The notes: generated from the letters alone by a model not told the origin. Shown: positions 33,601-43,792, numbered from the stretch's first letter. The stretch is 64,000 nucleotides of DNA from Clytia hemisphaerica (GCA_902728285.1 CACVBU010000050.1:2080060-2144059), one strand, 5' to 3'. Numbers and translations: made by a program.

Positions 33601-36214
33601 ATTCACAGTCTATTTGACATGTCATTTCACTCTGCTGTATAAAATTAAAACAATGTGCAAGTTAGTTAGTATTGTAATGTGTGGAAATCTCATCTTAGTG
33701 CTCTCTTTAAATGAGTCTTCTTATTAGGTTTAGATATACCACTGCAATGTAGTGTCTAATTATCTAATTGACAAAAAATAGTGGGTACCTGATGATATCA
33801 TTACAATCGTGATATTCTTGTTTTTAGCATTTCGTGAAAGAGGTGCATCATTTTCAGTCGAGGGCGATGTATTTACACTTGGACATGATGGTAAACTGAG
33901 ATTTTATTTTCTGATTTTTCCACCCCTTACAGAGACTTACAAGTTGCAAAAAGGCACCCTTAAGGGCTGCCTTCATGTACAAACATTTCCTGGAAGAGCC
34001 AATTCTGAGCCTTTTTAAATGTGTCTTTCAGAGTTGGATAAAATTTCTTCCTTGCATGAAATTTCAAGGTAACTTGATTTCATAGATAGTCAGTTATAAA
34101 GGCCCTCGTGTGCCTAGAACTTGTTACATTATAATGATTAAAATGATATGACTTATTTTGTCATTTTCAGATCCAGGAATGCCTCCAATGACGCCATTGA
34201 CACCAATCACACCTCTAACACCACATACTCCTTTTGGAGCAAATTGTTTGACACCATTACCTGTTGGAGTTGTAAGGCCAACTTCTCCACCAAAATCAAT
34301 CATGTTACAAGTCCCTGTCTCTTCAACTTCAGCTGGTTCCACAATCGCAATTCCTCTCAAAGAGGTAGTTTCTCTGATGTTTTTTATTAAGTGAGAACAA
34401 TTTCTTCTATAGATGAGGTCTGCAAAATAGACATATGTCGGCTGTTATGGATTTTTTTTTATCACGCTCGGAAATCTCTGTCAAATTTTAAACCACTCTC
34501 ATTATACTTTCTGATTTTCTCAGTTTCACAAATTTTGCTGTCCAAGGCACAAGAAAAATTTCAATTCGTTAGTCAAAAAATTTGATTCGCTACCTCAAGT
34601 TAATATTCACGCTAGTTAATGCACTGGTCTTGCTAAGAATTCCCGGGAACTAATTTTCTATATGAAAGCCTATCAAAAACAAACCAAAGCCCCTAAATGT
34701 GAATCACCTTTCACTATAGATGATTCACCAACAAACTATCCAGCATCATCAGCTAGCACCTATGATTCCCCCACCTACTCCTCCAAAGCCTGATATCAAC
34801 ACGTTGAACCAACTGACTGCACAGCCTTGGAACCAACTGGAAGAGGTATATTGACTCTGTTGTTTCCAGTCCCTTGTGCCAGAGATCCTGAAATGTAGAT
34901 GCACTAATTTGAAGCAGCAAATGTTCCTACAAACATTATTTTACAAGCAGTCTGGTACTTTTTTTGGCAGATAAATTATTGGTATTTTGATTTCGTGGTG
35001 AAATTGCAGAAAATCCTTGTGAAGTTACATTTTTCTACAGTTTCCCAATTTAATTTTTCAAATGTTATATTTATTGACAAGTCCAATGCTGTTTATGTTG
35101 TAGAAAGAGAAACTTGTTTCTTTTAGATGGCATCAGCACTGGTAATCATGGCCAACAAATTCAAACTGATCATCGAACAGACAAAAATCCAAGCAGAAGC
35201 ATTGAAAGATAGTGCTGTCACACAAGCCAAAATTCAAGCTGAAAATGAAAAAGCAGAGGTGATATTCAATGGAATTTTTTTTGGAAATATTTCTTAGTTT
35301 TAAAGAACTGAATTATTTTTTGCTTTTTTTATTTAATCATTAAGCAAGGACGCTTGATTCAAATTATATTATTCTCGAATGTTTGTCACACAAAAATTGA
35401 GGACAAGCTGGAGTTTTTTTACAAGCTCTTATTTGATTTGGTTGGTCGTTAAGATGTAATAAAGGAATCTTATTACTTTTTCTAAAGAACGCGTCGTCTC
35501 TATCACTTTAAATGACCAATTAGTGAAATTTCTTGTAAAAACTCCAAGGCATCTCAAAAATTGAAATCTATTCCCATGTTTTCAGATAAGAAGAGCTCAT
35601 TTCCAACACGGAGCTGTTCAACTGATTTCTTTACCAAATGGTGACCCCACAACACAAATAACTGTCCACCAACAGTTACCAAAGGTATCAACTACTTTCT
35701 TCTTCAGTTACAAATTTTTTTGATGTTTTCGAAACGTTTTTTTACTTCGTCCCAAGGATTTTACAAAGAGATAAGGAAAAAAGGAAAGTTTCGAATATAA
35801 ATAAATGGCAGGAGTGAAGGTCATATAAGTAAGATTCAAACTTTGAGGATTCTCTCAAAATTTTCCCTTTTTTCATATAGCCCAAAATTAAAAAGTAGTA
35901 TTAAAATATAGAAGAGTATTATAGGTCGTTTAGGTTGCAAAAGAGTACGCGCGAGTATATCAACATTTTCTCTAGTTTCGGCAATTGTTTATCTTTTCTT
36001 TCACTAGTGCAACAACTGTGGTCGTGACGCGTCGCAAACATGTCGTGGTTGCAACAAATCACATTATTGTGGGACTTTTTGTCAACAGAAAGATTGGATT
36101 CTGCATAGAAACAGATGTGGTCGAATTGAACATGCTATGGTACCCGATGAACATGCAACGCAAGTGGTCACATCACAAAATGCCACACATCTCACCATTC
36201 CAGGAGATAAGTAA
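21647..36214 (+). CDS. DEAF1: DEAF1-like SAND/MYND transcription factor
   Basis: Nine coding exons: 21647-22486, 33020-33202, 33423-33540, 33828-33890, 34171-34364, 34720-34845, 35127-35258, 35586-35684 and 36008-36214. All have gt/ag borders and join in frame to 653 aa. Residues 1-230 are Ser/Thr/Pro-rich. The SAND DNA-binding domain spans the exon 1 end to exon 3, with KDWK at 301-304, followed by basic KRKR. A proline-rich stretch lies in exon 5, and a Gln/Ala-rich, probably helical segment in exons 6-7. The last exon is a MYND zinc finger at 586-622 with the complete Cys/His set (CNNC, CRGC, YCGTFC, H, C). The family binds TTCG-type DNA and recruits partners through MYND. Intron 1 is 10.5 kb and full of transposons; the other introns are short. 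Longer than human DEAF1 (565 aa), mainly at the N-terminus. Confidence 0.94.
22590..24935 (-). mobile_element. CR1-like LINE, 5' truncated, copy 3
   Basis: An antisense insertion in DEAF1 intron 1. Coding similarity begins near 24935 and the reverse-transcriptase ORF stops at 23084. The 3' end is marked by aatagaaatagaaatagaat-type short repeats near 22590-22615. Endonuclease and ORF1 are missing. Confidence 0.75.
23084..24853 (-). CDS. LINE reverse transcriptase, open, 589 aa
   Basis: An uninterrupted frame encoding a non-LTR reverse transcriptase. It has an N-terminal linker (KFINDNF), the fingers motif [14 protein letters not shown], then [16 protein letters not shown] (first catalytic Asp), [13 protein letters not shown] and [10 protein letters not shown] (catalytic FADD). 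Thumb and C-terminal regions follow, with the conserved [13 protein letters not shown]. This is the CR1/jockey-type arrangement. The frame extends upstream of the first Met to about 24930, so the real protein began earlier. The lack of stops suggests a recent insertion, but loss of the endonuclease makes autonomous movement unlikely. Confidence 0.9.
   Translation of the reverse strand: MTCKQTCDKFINDNFLSEHKSNPKKFYSYIKSKKQDNIGITSLLSNGNTFTDDTQIAKILNNQFLSVFSEDDGRTPDIKGNTCPPISELEITQNGVQKLLSELNPSKANGPDQISTRILKECADIISKPLTLIFQASLKQSKIPDDWRKATITPLYKGNNKSRSNPESYRPVSLTSVLCKTLEHIIHSHIINHLEQQNILTDRQHGFRKKRSCETQLVKTVNDLVKILNEKGQTDAILLDFSKAFDKVCHRKLLLKLSFYGIKNNLLTWIEDFLSNRTQKVLVRGVESPEGKVTSGVPQGSVLGPLLFLVYINDISLAVTSSEISLFADDALLYKSIKSIKDARDLQNDMNHLTQWEKDWSMEFNADKCKVLRFTNKHKKTEETYSIHGYNLELVKSAKYLGVILDSKLTFNKHITTTSAKAHNCRHFLQRNLRMCDKEVKLQCYKTFVRPIIEYASIVWDPVGNLKLNRHIESVQRKSARWISNQWQREASPTSMIKNLDLQTLEQRRTVKRLTSLYQFHNGIKFMPPNTIKPQRCNDLRFQPIQGAIQRYTYSFYPYTIKEWNMLSAGLVNAESLDIFNDKLVAFLK
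25289..25684 (-). CDS. Unidentified 131-aa open frame
   Basis: An open frame within DEAF1 intron 1, antisense to DEAF1. The product is Lys/Tyr-rich with no motif I recognise. A partial, diverged copy of its N-terminal DNA lies at about 25905-26000, so it probably belongs to a repeated element. It could be a spurious frame. Confidence 0.2.
   Translation of the reverse strand: MYFLAQYAEALKTWAKIYNLKNMVARLYADRVEFYLRGTGPSAMSTGKGVMTDNFWVGRYVKFSQSKFRAFLEKKHAKLIVFHKQGSLMDEYAQKRNFKLITQEKTKYNNIIHKYHLKREKNHKQTSLYYQ
25856..26464. mobile_element. Foldback element FB4 made of ttgttcgac units
   Basis: The ends cacttgttcgacagtacact and their complement (26443-26464) bound 609 bp. The right part is packed with direct and inverted 'gtcgaacaa' / 'ttgttcgac' units (about 25 between 26050 and 26464). 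Open frames here, with CSTI/VEQ repeats, are read through the array. Confidence 0.7.
26580..26665 (+). mobile_element. Z-family MITE fragment
   Basis: Begins cagggcctgaaatgacggtc and contains ggacattgtccgac, matching 11741-11883 and 31616-31740. The right end was not located. Confidence 0.45.
26732..26770. repeat. (ggtc)n microsatellite
   Basis: About seven tandem copies of the tetranucleotide ggtc. Confidence 0.8.
26902..27054. mobile_element. Small MITE with gtcaagctggagttttt ends
   Basis: Inverted ends gtcaagctggagtttttaca and aaaaactccagcttgtgac. A second copy is in DEAF1 intron 7 at 35402-35548, sharing the tttttctaaagaacg and aatgaccaattagtga interior. Confidence 0.65.
27431..28083 (-). 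pseudogene. LINE 3'-end fragment
   Basis: The minus strand reads [20 protein letters not shown], the typical C-terminal motif of LINE reverse-transcriptase ORFs, then AT-rich 3' sequence. It is a severely 5'-truncated insertion in the composite element. Confidence 0.6.
28110..28416. mobile_element. CAACCTCG MITE, full copy, 9-bp duplication
   Basis: Ends caacctcgtccccgtg and cagggaacgaggttg are flanked by a perfect ctcgattct (28101-28109 and 28417-28425). It has the same family ends as 16204-16328. Confidence 0.75.
28478..28550 (+). pseudogene. tRNA-Met-like SINE head, arm 1
   Basis: ggttagctcaagcggttaga is an A box and agttcgatacc a B-box-like segment. The anticodon loop ctcatat would read CAT (Met), but the anticodon stem is imperfect. 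Its mirror copy is at 29206-29290. Confidence 0.55.
29206..29290 (-). pseudogene. tRNA-Met-like SINE head, arm 2
   Basis: The minus strand carries aagcgtggttagctcaagcc and catatgcatggg, the inverted counterpart of 28478-28550, with a few substitutions. Confidence 0.55.
29758..30195 (-). pseudogene. PLE1 left-arm RT-linker and GIY-YIG frame
   Basis: An open frame containing [19 protein letters not shown], the conserved linker after the Penelope RT, then [19 protein letters not shown] and a RYKEHRN segment: the GIY-YIG nuclease with its upstream Cys pair and catalytic Arg. It ends [14 protein letters not shown]. The first 20 residues come from unrelated sequence. It is a fragment of the element's single ORF. 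Confidence 0.75.
30164..30547 (+). pseudogene. PLE1 reverse-transcriptase fragment
   Basis: Encodes [19 protein letters not shown] and [11 protein letters not shown], the palm motifs of Penelope RTs with the YVDD catalytic pair, then FLDTKI. The fingers and the linker to the nuclease are missing, and the frame closes at the arm junction near 30545. Confidence 0.8.
30548..30843 (+). pseudogene. PLE1 right-arm GIY-YIG endonuclease fragment
   Basis: The encoded protein (92 aa from the ATG at 30565) is identical to the C-terminal part of the left-arm frame. It contains [20 protein letters not shown] and the conserved Glu near ELYIKESLI. The frame is broken from the RT fragment upstream. Confidence 0.75.
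31616..31740 (-). mobile_element. Z-family MITE copy
   Basis: The right end ttatttcaggccctg and internal gtcggacaatcggacc match the Z family at 11741 and 26580. The left end is degenerate. Confidence 0.45.
31835..32636. mobile_element. 802-bp MITE with gggttggtctaaaaagcagg ends
   Basis: The inverted ends extend about 60 bp and include a doubled 'ggggtagccaatt' motif. acaaatccc flanks both ends perfectly (31826-31834 and 32637-32645), a 9-bp duplication as in Mutator-like elements. No transposase frame. Confidence 0.78.
35402..35548. mobile_element. Small gtcaagctggag MITE, second copy
   Basis: A diverged copy of 26902-27054 in DEAF1 intron 7, with ends gacaagctggagttttt and aaaaactcc. Confidence 0.6.
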
Positions 36215-37458
36215 ATATGAACTGACTCAAAACAACTTCTCAAATGTTGATACTTGACAGATTCGAGAAAAGGCGAATTTTTTGGTCATTGTTTAGGTAA
36301 GCAAGATGAAGTTGAGTACCGGAGAAATGCAAATCGGCTTATTATCTAGGTAAGTGAAATGAGGTTGAGCTGCAAATTGGTTATTTCTCTGGCAAATATC
36401 TCACATAAGCTTCTCCTTGATTATCTGTTTACAGCTATTATATTTATCAAGTTAAAAAATATAATCATGTTGCTTGTCAAATCAAGAAACTTAAATAAGC
36501 CTGTCAATACAAGATCTTAGAACCAAAATGATCTTCTCTTTCGAACGAGATTCCTTTTATCTTCAGGCAGCTCAAGTCATGTCTACATCGTCGTCTTCGC
36601 TTCTCTTATAACCCAATGAGAGCTTGAAATGTAAAATATGTATTTAATCAGTAATAAGGTAGATTTCTGTATATAGCTTGTTTTAATAAATTTAGAAAAT
36701 TTTATTTTGCATTGTAAATATGTTTAACAAAGAAATAAAAAAGGATTAAGAGCTGGTCTCTTCAATTCAAATTTATCTAAGATTTTAAGATGACAATATA
36801 TTTATTTATGAGTATGTGTCATTTTGTTACTTTATGTATAAAATTATGTAAACATTTTACCATATGTATATGTAATGTATTAACATTCTTTAGTTTTTTC
36901 AGTCTTTTTGTTATGATCTTTGTAATATTTCTTATAATGATATGCGCTAAAGAAATAATTTCTTTTCATTCTTTCATTTGATGCGTTGTATCTTACTTAG
37001 CCAGTAAACTGTGCTTCCCTAATTCTCTCATCTCTCTGATTTCAAGTCTTTCCTCTGGAGTGTTTGCCTTTTCTAACTTTATTTTCGATAAACCTCAAGC
37101 AAATTAATTTTGGCGAGAACCAAATTTGGCGAACGGAAGCATAAGAGACTAGGGACCTTTAGCATCTACTTTTGGCAAAAAATGGGAATTCCCTAAAAAC
37201 TTTAAAACTGCAAGTGATAGTTAAGTGCTTTGTAATACGGCTAGAAAGTAGAGTTTTAACATTAGACTTACGGTCTCAGGATCTAAAAACTCAAAAATGT
37301 TTCATTATGGCTAAGAGCATAGCCTAGAAGCCACTTAGCCCCTCCCAAATCGAAAAATCCCCTGATAATAATTTCAAAACGAGGCAAGCTATTGGCGGCT
37401 GCCCACGCTAAAGCTCTAAAGGAGCGGGCAATTTCCCAACTGAGAGGAATGATAATAC
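36215..37458. other. DEAF1 3' UTR and intergenic DNA
   Basis: Probable DEAF1 3' UTR, with AATAAA-like signals around 36686 and 36734. A short ggcgagaacc/ggcgaacgg fragment related to the 1140 MITE lies at 37110-37135. No other gene was recognised. Confidence 0.4.
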
Positions 37459-37462
37459 TTAA

Positions 37463-38157
37463 GGGCTCTGACCATAGTCAGAAAATTGATTTTAGTATCT
37501 GAACATAAAAGTTATGTTTTAGATTCTTTAACACTTTTAACAAAGAATTTATAAATTGCTTTTTAATCAAATCCCTTAAGAATTTAATTGCAAAAATGAC
37601 GTTATGAGCTTTAAAAAGACGTTGATAACATGTTGCATCACCTTCTTTTATAAAAAGTGGTAAGTTTTAATGGGTAATGAACCTTTTTGTTTCGAACTTT
37701 TTTCAAACTGTCCGCAAAGAATTGAACTATTTTAAATTTTGCGGAAAATTTTTCTAAAAAGATGTGTCAAAAGTTGTGACTGTTTTTTAAGCAAAATCCA
37801 GATGAAAAATTGATGAAAAACCACTATTTTGAAGATTTCGAGACAAAGAAGCATTTACAAAGATTTTCCGCAAAAATTTTTATTGTTCGGTAAAAGATAC
37901 ACCATCTACTGCGAAAAAATTTTCAAAGTGTTTTTTCTCCGCCGAAACTAAGCTCTTAAAAGTTGAAATACTCTTCCTCGCAAAAGTTTTCATTTTCTTC
38001 TTCATCAATTTTTTTCAATGCAATTTTTGAATTTTCAGATTCAGGAATAGTTTGTCTAACAGAAAATATATAACATGCCATAGTTTTGTTGGTTACATCA
38101 GTCAGAAAACACATTTTAAACACGGCAATTATGAAAAATTCATTATGGTCAGAGCCC
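37463..38157. mobile_element. 695-bp MITE with TTAA duplication and gggctctgaccata ends
   Basis: The ends gggctctgaccata and tatggtcagagccc are perfect inverted repeats, with TTAA directly outside each (37459-37462 and 38158-38161). This is piggyBac/Kolobok-like by duplication. The interior is AT-rich without ORFs. Confidence 0.75.
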
Positions 38158-38456
38158 TTAAGGAGAGCAAGTTTCGCGGGCAGAAAGTTTTGCGAAGTTA
38201 AAAAGTTGCGAAATTTAACGAATTTAAGTTTCGCGAATTATGGTTTTAGCCGAAATTTCACAGATAGAACTTTCGCGAATTCCTCAAGAGGGTAAAGACC
38301 AACGGCCCAAATCAACAATAAATTCAACAAAAGAAAAACAAAAAAACAAAAAAAACCGTAAAAGAAGTAAGAAGCAAAACCAAAAACATACCAAAAAATC
38401 AAAGGACACAACAAGCTAATATCACATCTACCAACAATATTAAAGTTCAAAAAGAC

Positions 38457-39350
38457 ATGAGAATTCTCTATGCTAACGCCGATCAATTTACATCTGGAAA
38501 ATTAATTGAATTACAAGCCCATGTACAGAAAGAAAAACCTCACCTGGTTGCAATATGTGAAGTGAAAACGAAAGTAGGCCAGCTGAAACATCTACACGAA
38601 TACGAATTTGGGGAGTACACGCTCGTTAATCAAACAAATGTTGACACTAACAAGGGACGTGGTATCATCATATTATCGCATAACTCCATCAAGCATTTAA
38701 TTGTCAGGTCTTCAACAGTTGAATTTGAAGAAGCTTGCACTATCGAAGTTCGTCTTGCAGATAAAGATCTGTTGGTGTTTGCTTGTCTTTATCGTAGCCC
38801 AACAAAAACCAGATCGTCTGACGAAAACAATGCCAAGCTGAATTCTCTTGTCAAGTCCATCTCCCTGGACAAGAAGTACTCTCATAAAATCCTCATTGGT
38901 GATTTTAACTATCCGACAATCAATTGGGAGAATTGGACCACACCCCATAACGAGGAGAGTAAGGAAGAACAATTTTTGGATGCGGTGCGTGATTCTTTCT
39001 TACACCAACATGTCGATGAGCCGACAAGATGCCGTGGATCTGATGATCCGTCGACCATCGATTTAATCTTTACAGATGAAAAGAATCAAGTTCGTGATCT
39101 ACAGTACCTAAGCCCGCTTGGAAGAAGCGACCATAATGTTCTAGCTTTCAACTTCACAGCTTACACTGAGCGCAAATCAAACTCAAAACGTTATGCGTAT
39201 AACCTGGGAGACTACGCCACCATGAAACAAGAAGCTAGTGTATGGTCTAGAGAGTTTCTTGAAGGCATAGATCAAATGCCAATAGGGGAAACTTGGAATT
39301 TATTCAAAAAAAGTAGCTGTTGGAGCTTAGGAATCTTTATGTGCCATTGA
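38457..39350 (+). pseudogene. LINE apurinic-type endonuclease domain
   Basis: A 297-aa frame starting MRILYANADQFTSGK. It includes the conserved endonuclease motifs CEVKTK (Glu), GDFNYPTINW (Asp/Asn), STIDLIFT and GRSDHNVL (terminal Asp-His). It cleaves target DNA to prime reverse transcription in CR1-clade elements. The frame is lost after the domain. Confidence 0.85.
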
Positions 39351-39531
39351 AAGAAATTGATCGTCAGAGTTGGAGAAGAAAAGGATCGATACCAATAGGA
39401 AGAGACCTACAGACAGAAGTAAGTGAAAACGACGACGACTACACACAGGAAATGGGCTAGATCGGTTTGCCCCATTGAAAAAAGACGCAACCGTCAAATC
39501 TACATAACAACAAGAAACAGAGTGAAATCGC

Positions 39532-41355
39532 ATGATGACAAGAGCTCGTCGAAACTACGAACAAAACATTTGCAACAAAGCCAAGTCCAATCCGAAAGTT
39601 TTCTGGTCACACGTGCGAAGTAAGATGAAATCTGCTAGCGGAGTTTCCTCTCTTCTAGAAACACCAAAAGATAAATCATCCCTGCGGCACGAGGATAATG
39701 AAAAGGCGAATATTCTCCAAAAACAGTTCTGCAGTGTTTCACTAATGAACCAGAAGGTGAAGTCCCTGATTTTCCAAGCAGGACCGAGGAAATTATTGAC
39801 GATATCGTCATAACCAAGGAAATGCTATCTAAGAAAATTAAGGAGCTTGATACCAATAAATCACTCGGTCCCGATGAAATCCACCCGAAAATGCTAAAAG
39901 AGCTTGTAGACGAGATCGCAGAACCTCTTTCCCGTATAATGAACAAGACCTTGACTGAAGGAGAATTACCTGAGGATTGGAAACTTGCCCACGTTACTCC
40001 TATTTACAAAAACAAAGGTGCTCATAATCTAGCAGTCAACTATAGACCAGTGAGTCTAACATCAGTAGTTTGTAAACTAATGGAGTCAATCTTAAGAGAG
40101 CATATCACAAGATACCTTACAACCCTAAAGTTGCTATCCAAAAAGCAATACGGCTTCATCAGCAGACGTTCTACTGTCACTCAACTACTGATGTATATAG
40201 ACAAATGCTGTGAAAGTATGTCGGAAGGTAAAGTCGTCGACTGCATATATTTCGATTTCGCGAAAGCGTTTGATACCGTGCCGCATCGCCGACTTTGCAA
40301 AAAGTTAGAAGGATATGGAATCACCGGAACAACCAAAAATTGGATAACATCTTTTCTCAAGGGACGAAAGCAACTAGTGAAAGTGAACCAATCTCACTCA
40401 AAGCTAGACGATGTAATCAGCGGTATACCACAAGGAAGTGTATTAGGACCTCTACTTTTTGTGCTGTATATAAACGATCTTCCTGACAAAGTTGTTTCCG
40501 ACCTATTACTTTTTGCAGATGACACGAAGATATTCAAAGAGGTCAATTCCATCAATGATTCTCTTGTCATTCAGAAGGATGTAGACTCATTGAATGAATG
40601 GTCTAAAGATTGGCTCTTAAAGTTCCATCCCGATAAATGTCATGTTTTAACACTTGGCAAACTAGCTAACATAAAGCACGCACATCCTTATTCTCTCGCT
40701 GGTAATCAACTGGAGCATGTTTTCGAGGAGAAAGACTTGGGAGTTTTGGTGGATGCTGAGCTGATGTTTGAAGAACATATAGCCAAACAGGTAAACAAAG
40801 CGAATTCGACACTTGGTATTATCAGAAGGGGGTTTGACAATCTTACTCCAAAGACCATAACGACACTATACTCCGCCTTTGTGAGGCCGCACCTTGAGTA
40901 CGCGCAGTCAGTCTGGTCACCCAAACTACGCAAACATGTGAACATGCTCGAGGGAGTCCAAAGACGAGCTTCAAAACTTATCCCAATATATCGACACCTC
41001 CCGTACAGTGAAAGGCTAAAAAGGCTTGGATTACCAACCCTCGAATTTCGGAGACAGTTTTTGTGATATGGTGCAGGTCTATAAACATCTTTCCTTTTAC
41101 GACAAAGATACTATACCTTCAAAACTAATCAGCCGTGCACGTCCTAAACGAAGACATTCCAAAGAGCTTTTACCAAACTTTGCTAATGACGGCTTCAATG
41201 GACCCCAAACTAAATCGTTTTATTATAGATGTGTGCCAACGTGGAATAAACTACCAAGAGAAGTTGTATCCGCACAATCGATTAAGTCGTTTAAAGAGAA
41301 ACTGAATGATGCATGGAAAAACCACCCACAAAAATTTGTTACAAGAGGAATGTGA
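39532..41355 (+). pseudogene. LINE reverse transcriptase, frameshifted
   Basis: Three overlapping frames (39532-39813, 39822-41066 and 41026-41355) together encode the RT. Motifs are [46 protein letters not shown] and [11 protein letters not shown], then the C-terminal YRCVPTWNKL. The 39822-41066 frame holds all catalytic residues. Two frameshifts make it a pseudogene. Confidence 0.88.
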
Positions 41356-41531
41356 AAGAAGATCGGTTAGAGGCCCATCGTGAGCCTAGCTTGTAAATCT
41401 GTATAATAATAATATAAAATTTACCTTTTTTGGTAACAAAAACTCATAAAACACGCAAAAATTTAGCAAACAGTGCAAAACTGAGTAGGAAAGTTTATTT
41501 TTCGCGAAAAAAACTTTCTCGCTTTTGAGGT

Positions 41532-41972
41532 TTAATTTCTTAGATGGCAGAAACTTTCACGTAAAAAAGGATCAAAATTGCGAAAAACGCGAAAGTTTCT
41601 GCCCTTAAAGTAGTCGGCCTTTGATGTGCCGCATCCCAAGTCGTGTTCAACTCTTGTGCGTAAAGCTAAAAATATTTCGGTTGGACCCGCCAATCCTCGA
41701 AAATGAGGGCTAGGTTCCAGACCTCCTGCTGCAAAATCCTTGACGCAGTCTTGCAAAATTCCGTAATCTAAACGTTCCAGATGTTGAAAATTTTCCGACC
41801 TTAAGAGCTTAAGCGTGTCGGATGAAAATTTCTGCATCTGGTTGCCAGATAAACGGGCGAGGGTGGTGTTATCTAGTCTGAATTGCAGACCTCTACAAAA
41901 CCCCAAGGAGCACGAATCCATTAGTGGATGCCAGCAGCCCAAATACACAATGCTTCGTAAACTCGTAAACAA
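41532..41972 (-). CDS. Unidentified 146-aa open frame
   Basis: A frame with alternating Leu/Phe-rich helices (LARLSGNQMQKFSSDTLKLL, HLERLDYGIL). The last third overlaps the end of the neighbouring TE (cgaaagtttctgccc), so at most the first 110 residues could derive from a gene exon. No family was recognised. Confidence 0.25.
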   Translation of the reverse strand: MFTSLRSIVYLGCWHPLMDSCSLGFCRGLQFRLDNTTLARLSGNQMQKFSSDTLKLLRSENFQHLERLDYGILQDCVKDFAAGGLEPSPHFRGLAGPTEIFLALRTRVEHDLGCGTSKADYFKGRNFRVFRNFDPFLRESFCHLRN

Positions 41973-41978
41973 CCTAGG

Positions 41979-42008
41979 GTTTTATTACCCGGGTATCCGG
42001 GTAATAAA
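41979..42008. repeat. Perfect hairpin ttttattacccgg / ccgggtaataaaa
   Basis: 13-bp perfect inverted arms separated by gtat. It could be a rho-like hairpin, a MITE remnant or a binding site; the function is unknown. Confidence 0.7.
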
Positions 42009-42680
42009 AGGGACGGATGTATGTCATTACGGACAACTAATGTTTATAAATTCAAGATTCAAGATGGCGGTACGAAAACGAAAATTTTCAGAAGTTTTCC
42101 ACTTTCTCTTTTTTACCTTTTAGTCTAACAATTTAGGGTATATAACATGTTAAAATTTTATCAGCATGGTGTGTTTTTTGGTGTTTTTATCGTTCAAGAT
42201 TTTTATTATTTGCTATTCTACGAGATCAGAACGTCAGAGGATTTAGGAATTACACAACAAATGTATTTCATTGGCCACCTCCCTGCTGGCTGCTGGAGCT
42301 TGACTGACTGGTGACTGGGTGCGTGTAGCAGTCGTTTTGAGCTGTTTTTATAGTTTTTGATTACCAACCGAACTAATCGAATGTGTTATCAAGAAGAAAT
42401 TAGCCTTTTAATAGCCAGGGGGGGGGTAAGGATTAAAAAGTGAAAGTAGGTTGGAATTGTTGCTGATTGAAAAAAAATTTTCCAATTTTTTCCTCTCACC
42501 AGTATTAGGATTTAGGGGACTGGTGATTCCAACCTTCCATCCTAATATTCCTAGCTCTAAAGAAGGGTGTTGGGATTAGAAGAGGGATGTCGACATTAGA
42601 CCAACTCAAGTCAATGTTGTTTTGTGGGGGAGAGAACACATGAGACGGTCTTTTCTTTTTGGATAACAATTTACTCCAGA

Positions 42681-43792
42681 CAGTGTAGACCTAACTCTTC
42701 ATACAAAAATTACGGGAAACGCATATTTGGACTTTGTACTCTATGCTGCACTCAAGCACTTGAGCCAAAATCCCGCAAAGGCGGGACAAAAATCAGTTTT
42801 TTGAAGTTTGCAAAAAAAGGCCACATAGAAGATCTTTCAAATTCAGTATGTGAATAGAGCAGTAAAAAATACAACTTTTCTATTTTTCCTTTTTTTTGCA
42901 AAAGTTCTAGGAATGAAAATAAAGGGATAATGATAATTGAATACTATCCATTGATGATCCGCGGCACTATCGTAAAGCTAGAATCACTTCGCGTACACTT
43001 CGCTTGAGAAAATGATTGACAGATTGAAGTTTTTCATCCCCGCGGCGCGCGCCGCGCGGGAGCTCGGGCGCTATGCGAGAGTTCTCGGCTCAATCCTCGG
43101 ACCGCGCTAAAAATGGTAAACTGAGCTGTGATAGATCATTTCGATGGAAGTTGTTGGAATGTTTACAAGGCTCTTGACAGAAAATCGTTTGTTTTATTGT
43201 CAATGATGACAGTGTGGTTATTAATTTTGTTAGATCTGACAAATTGATGTTTGTAAGTGCACTTTATAGTTTTGATTCCCATTGAAGAATCATATTCTGG
43301 TTTTCATGTTATTAGATGCTGTTTTAGAGCTTTAGGTCTACACTGAAAGTTCTAGGAATGAAAAAAAAGGGATAATGATAATTGAATACTATCCATTGAT
43401 GATCCGCGGCACTATCGTAAAGCTAGAATCGCTTCGCCTACTCTTCGCTTGAGAAAATGATTGACAGATTGAAGTTTTTCAACCCCGTGGTGCGCGCTGC
43501 ACGGGAGCTCGGGCGCTCTGCGAGAGTTCTCGGCTCAATCCTCAGACCGCGCTAAACATGGTAGACTGAGCTGTGATAGATCATTTTGATGGAAGTTGTT
43601 GGAATGTTTACAAGGCTCTTGACAGAATATTGTTTGTTTTATTGTCAATGATGACAGTGCCGTTATAAATTTTGTTAGGTCTGACAAATTGATGTTTGTA
43701 CAAGTGCACTTTATAGTTTTGATTCCCATTGAAGAATCATATTCTGGTTTTCATGTTATTAGATGCTGTTTTAGAGCTTTAGAGCTACACTG
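42681..43792. mobile_element. Element H2 with internal 445-bp tandem duplication
   Basis: The ends cagtgtagacctaa and ttagagctacactg are inverted. ccaga flanks both ends (42676-42680 and 43793-43797), a 5-bp duplication. The segment 42901-43345 is repeated at 43346-43790 with a few substitutions. It is homologous to H1 in DNAJC19 intron 1, in opposite orientation. Confidence 0.75.

Larger units (their letters stand above)
38457..41410 (+). mobile_element. CR1-like LINE, copy 2
   Basis: Endonuclease, reverse transcriptase and a 3' tail (gaggcccatcgtgagcctag, then ataataata) are all present. ORF1 is absent. Frameshifts occur between about 39330 and 39830 and near 41045. It is the same family as copy 1 at 16621-18784. 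It is inserted between halves of another element whose ends gggcagaaagttttgcg (38178) and cgaaagtttctgccc (about 41605) are inverted. Confidence 0.85.

Noticed and set aside
34124..34394. Frames over DEAF1 exon 5 on both strands
   Set aside because: Only the frame continuous with SAND and MYND exons is supported.
36790..36981. 63-aa hydrophobic frame MTIYLFMSMCHFV
   Set aside because: AT-rich sequence in the DEAF1 3' flank; hydrophobicity follows from T-richness, no supporting signal.
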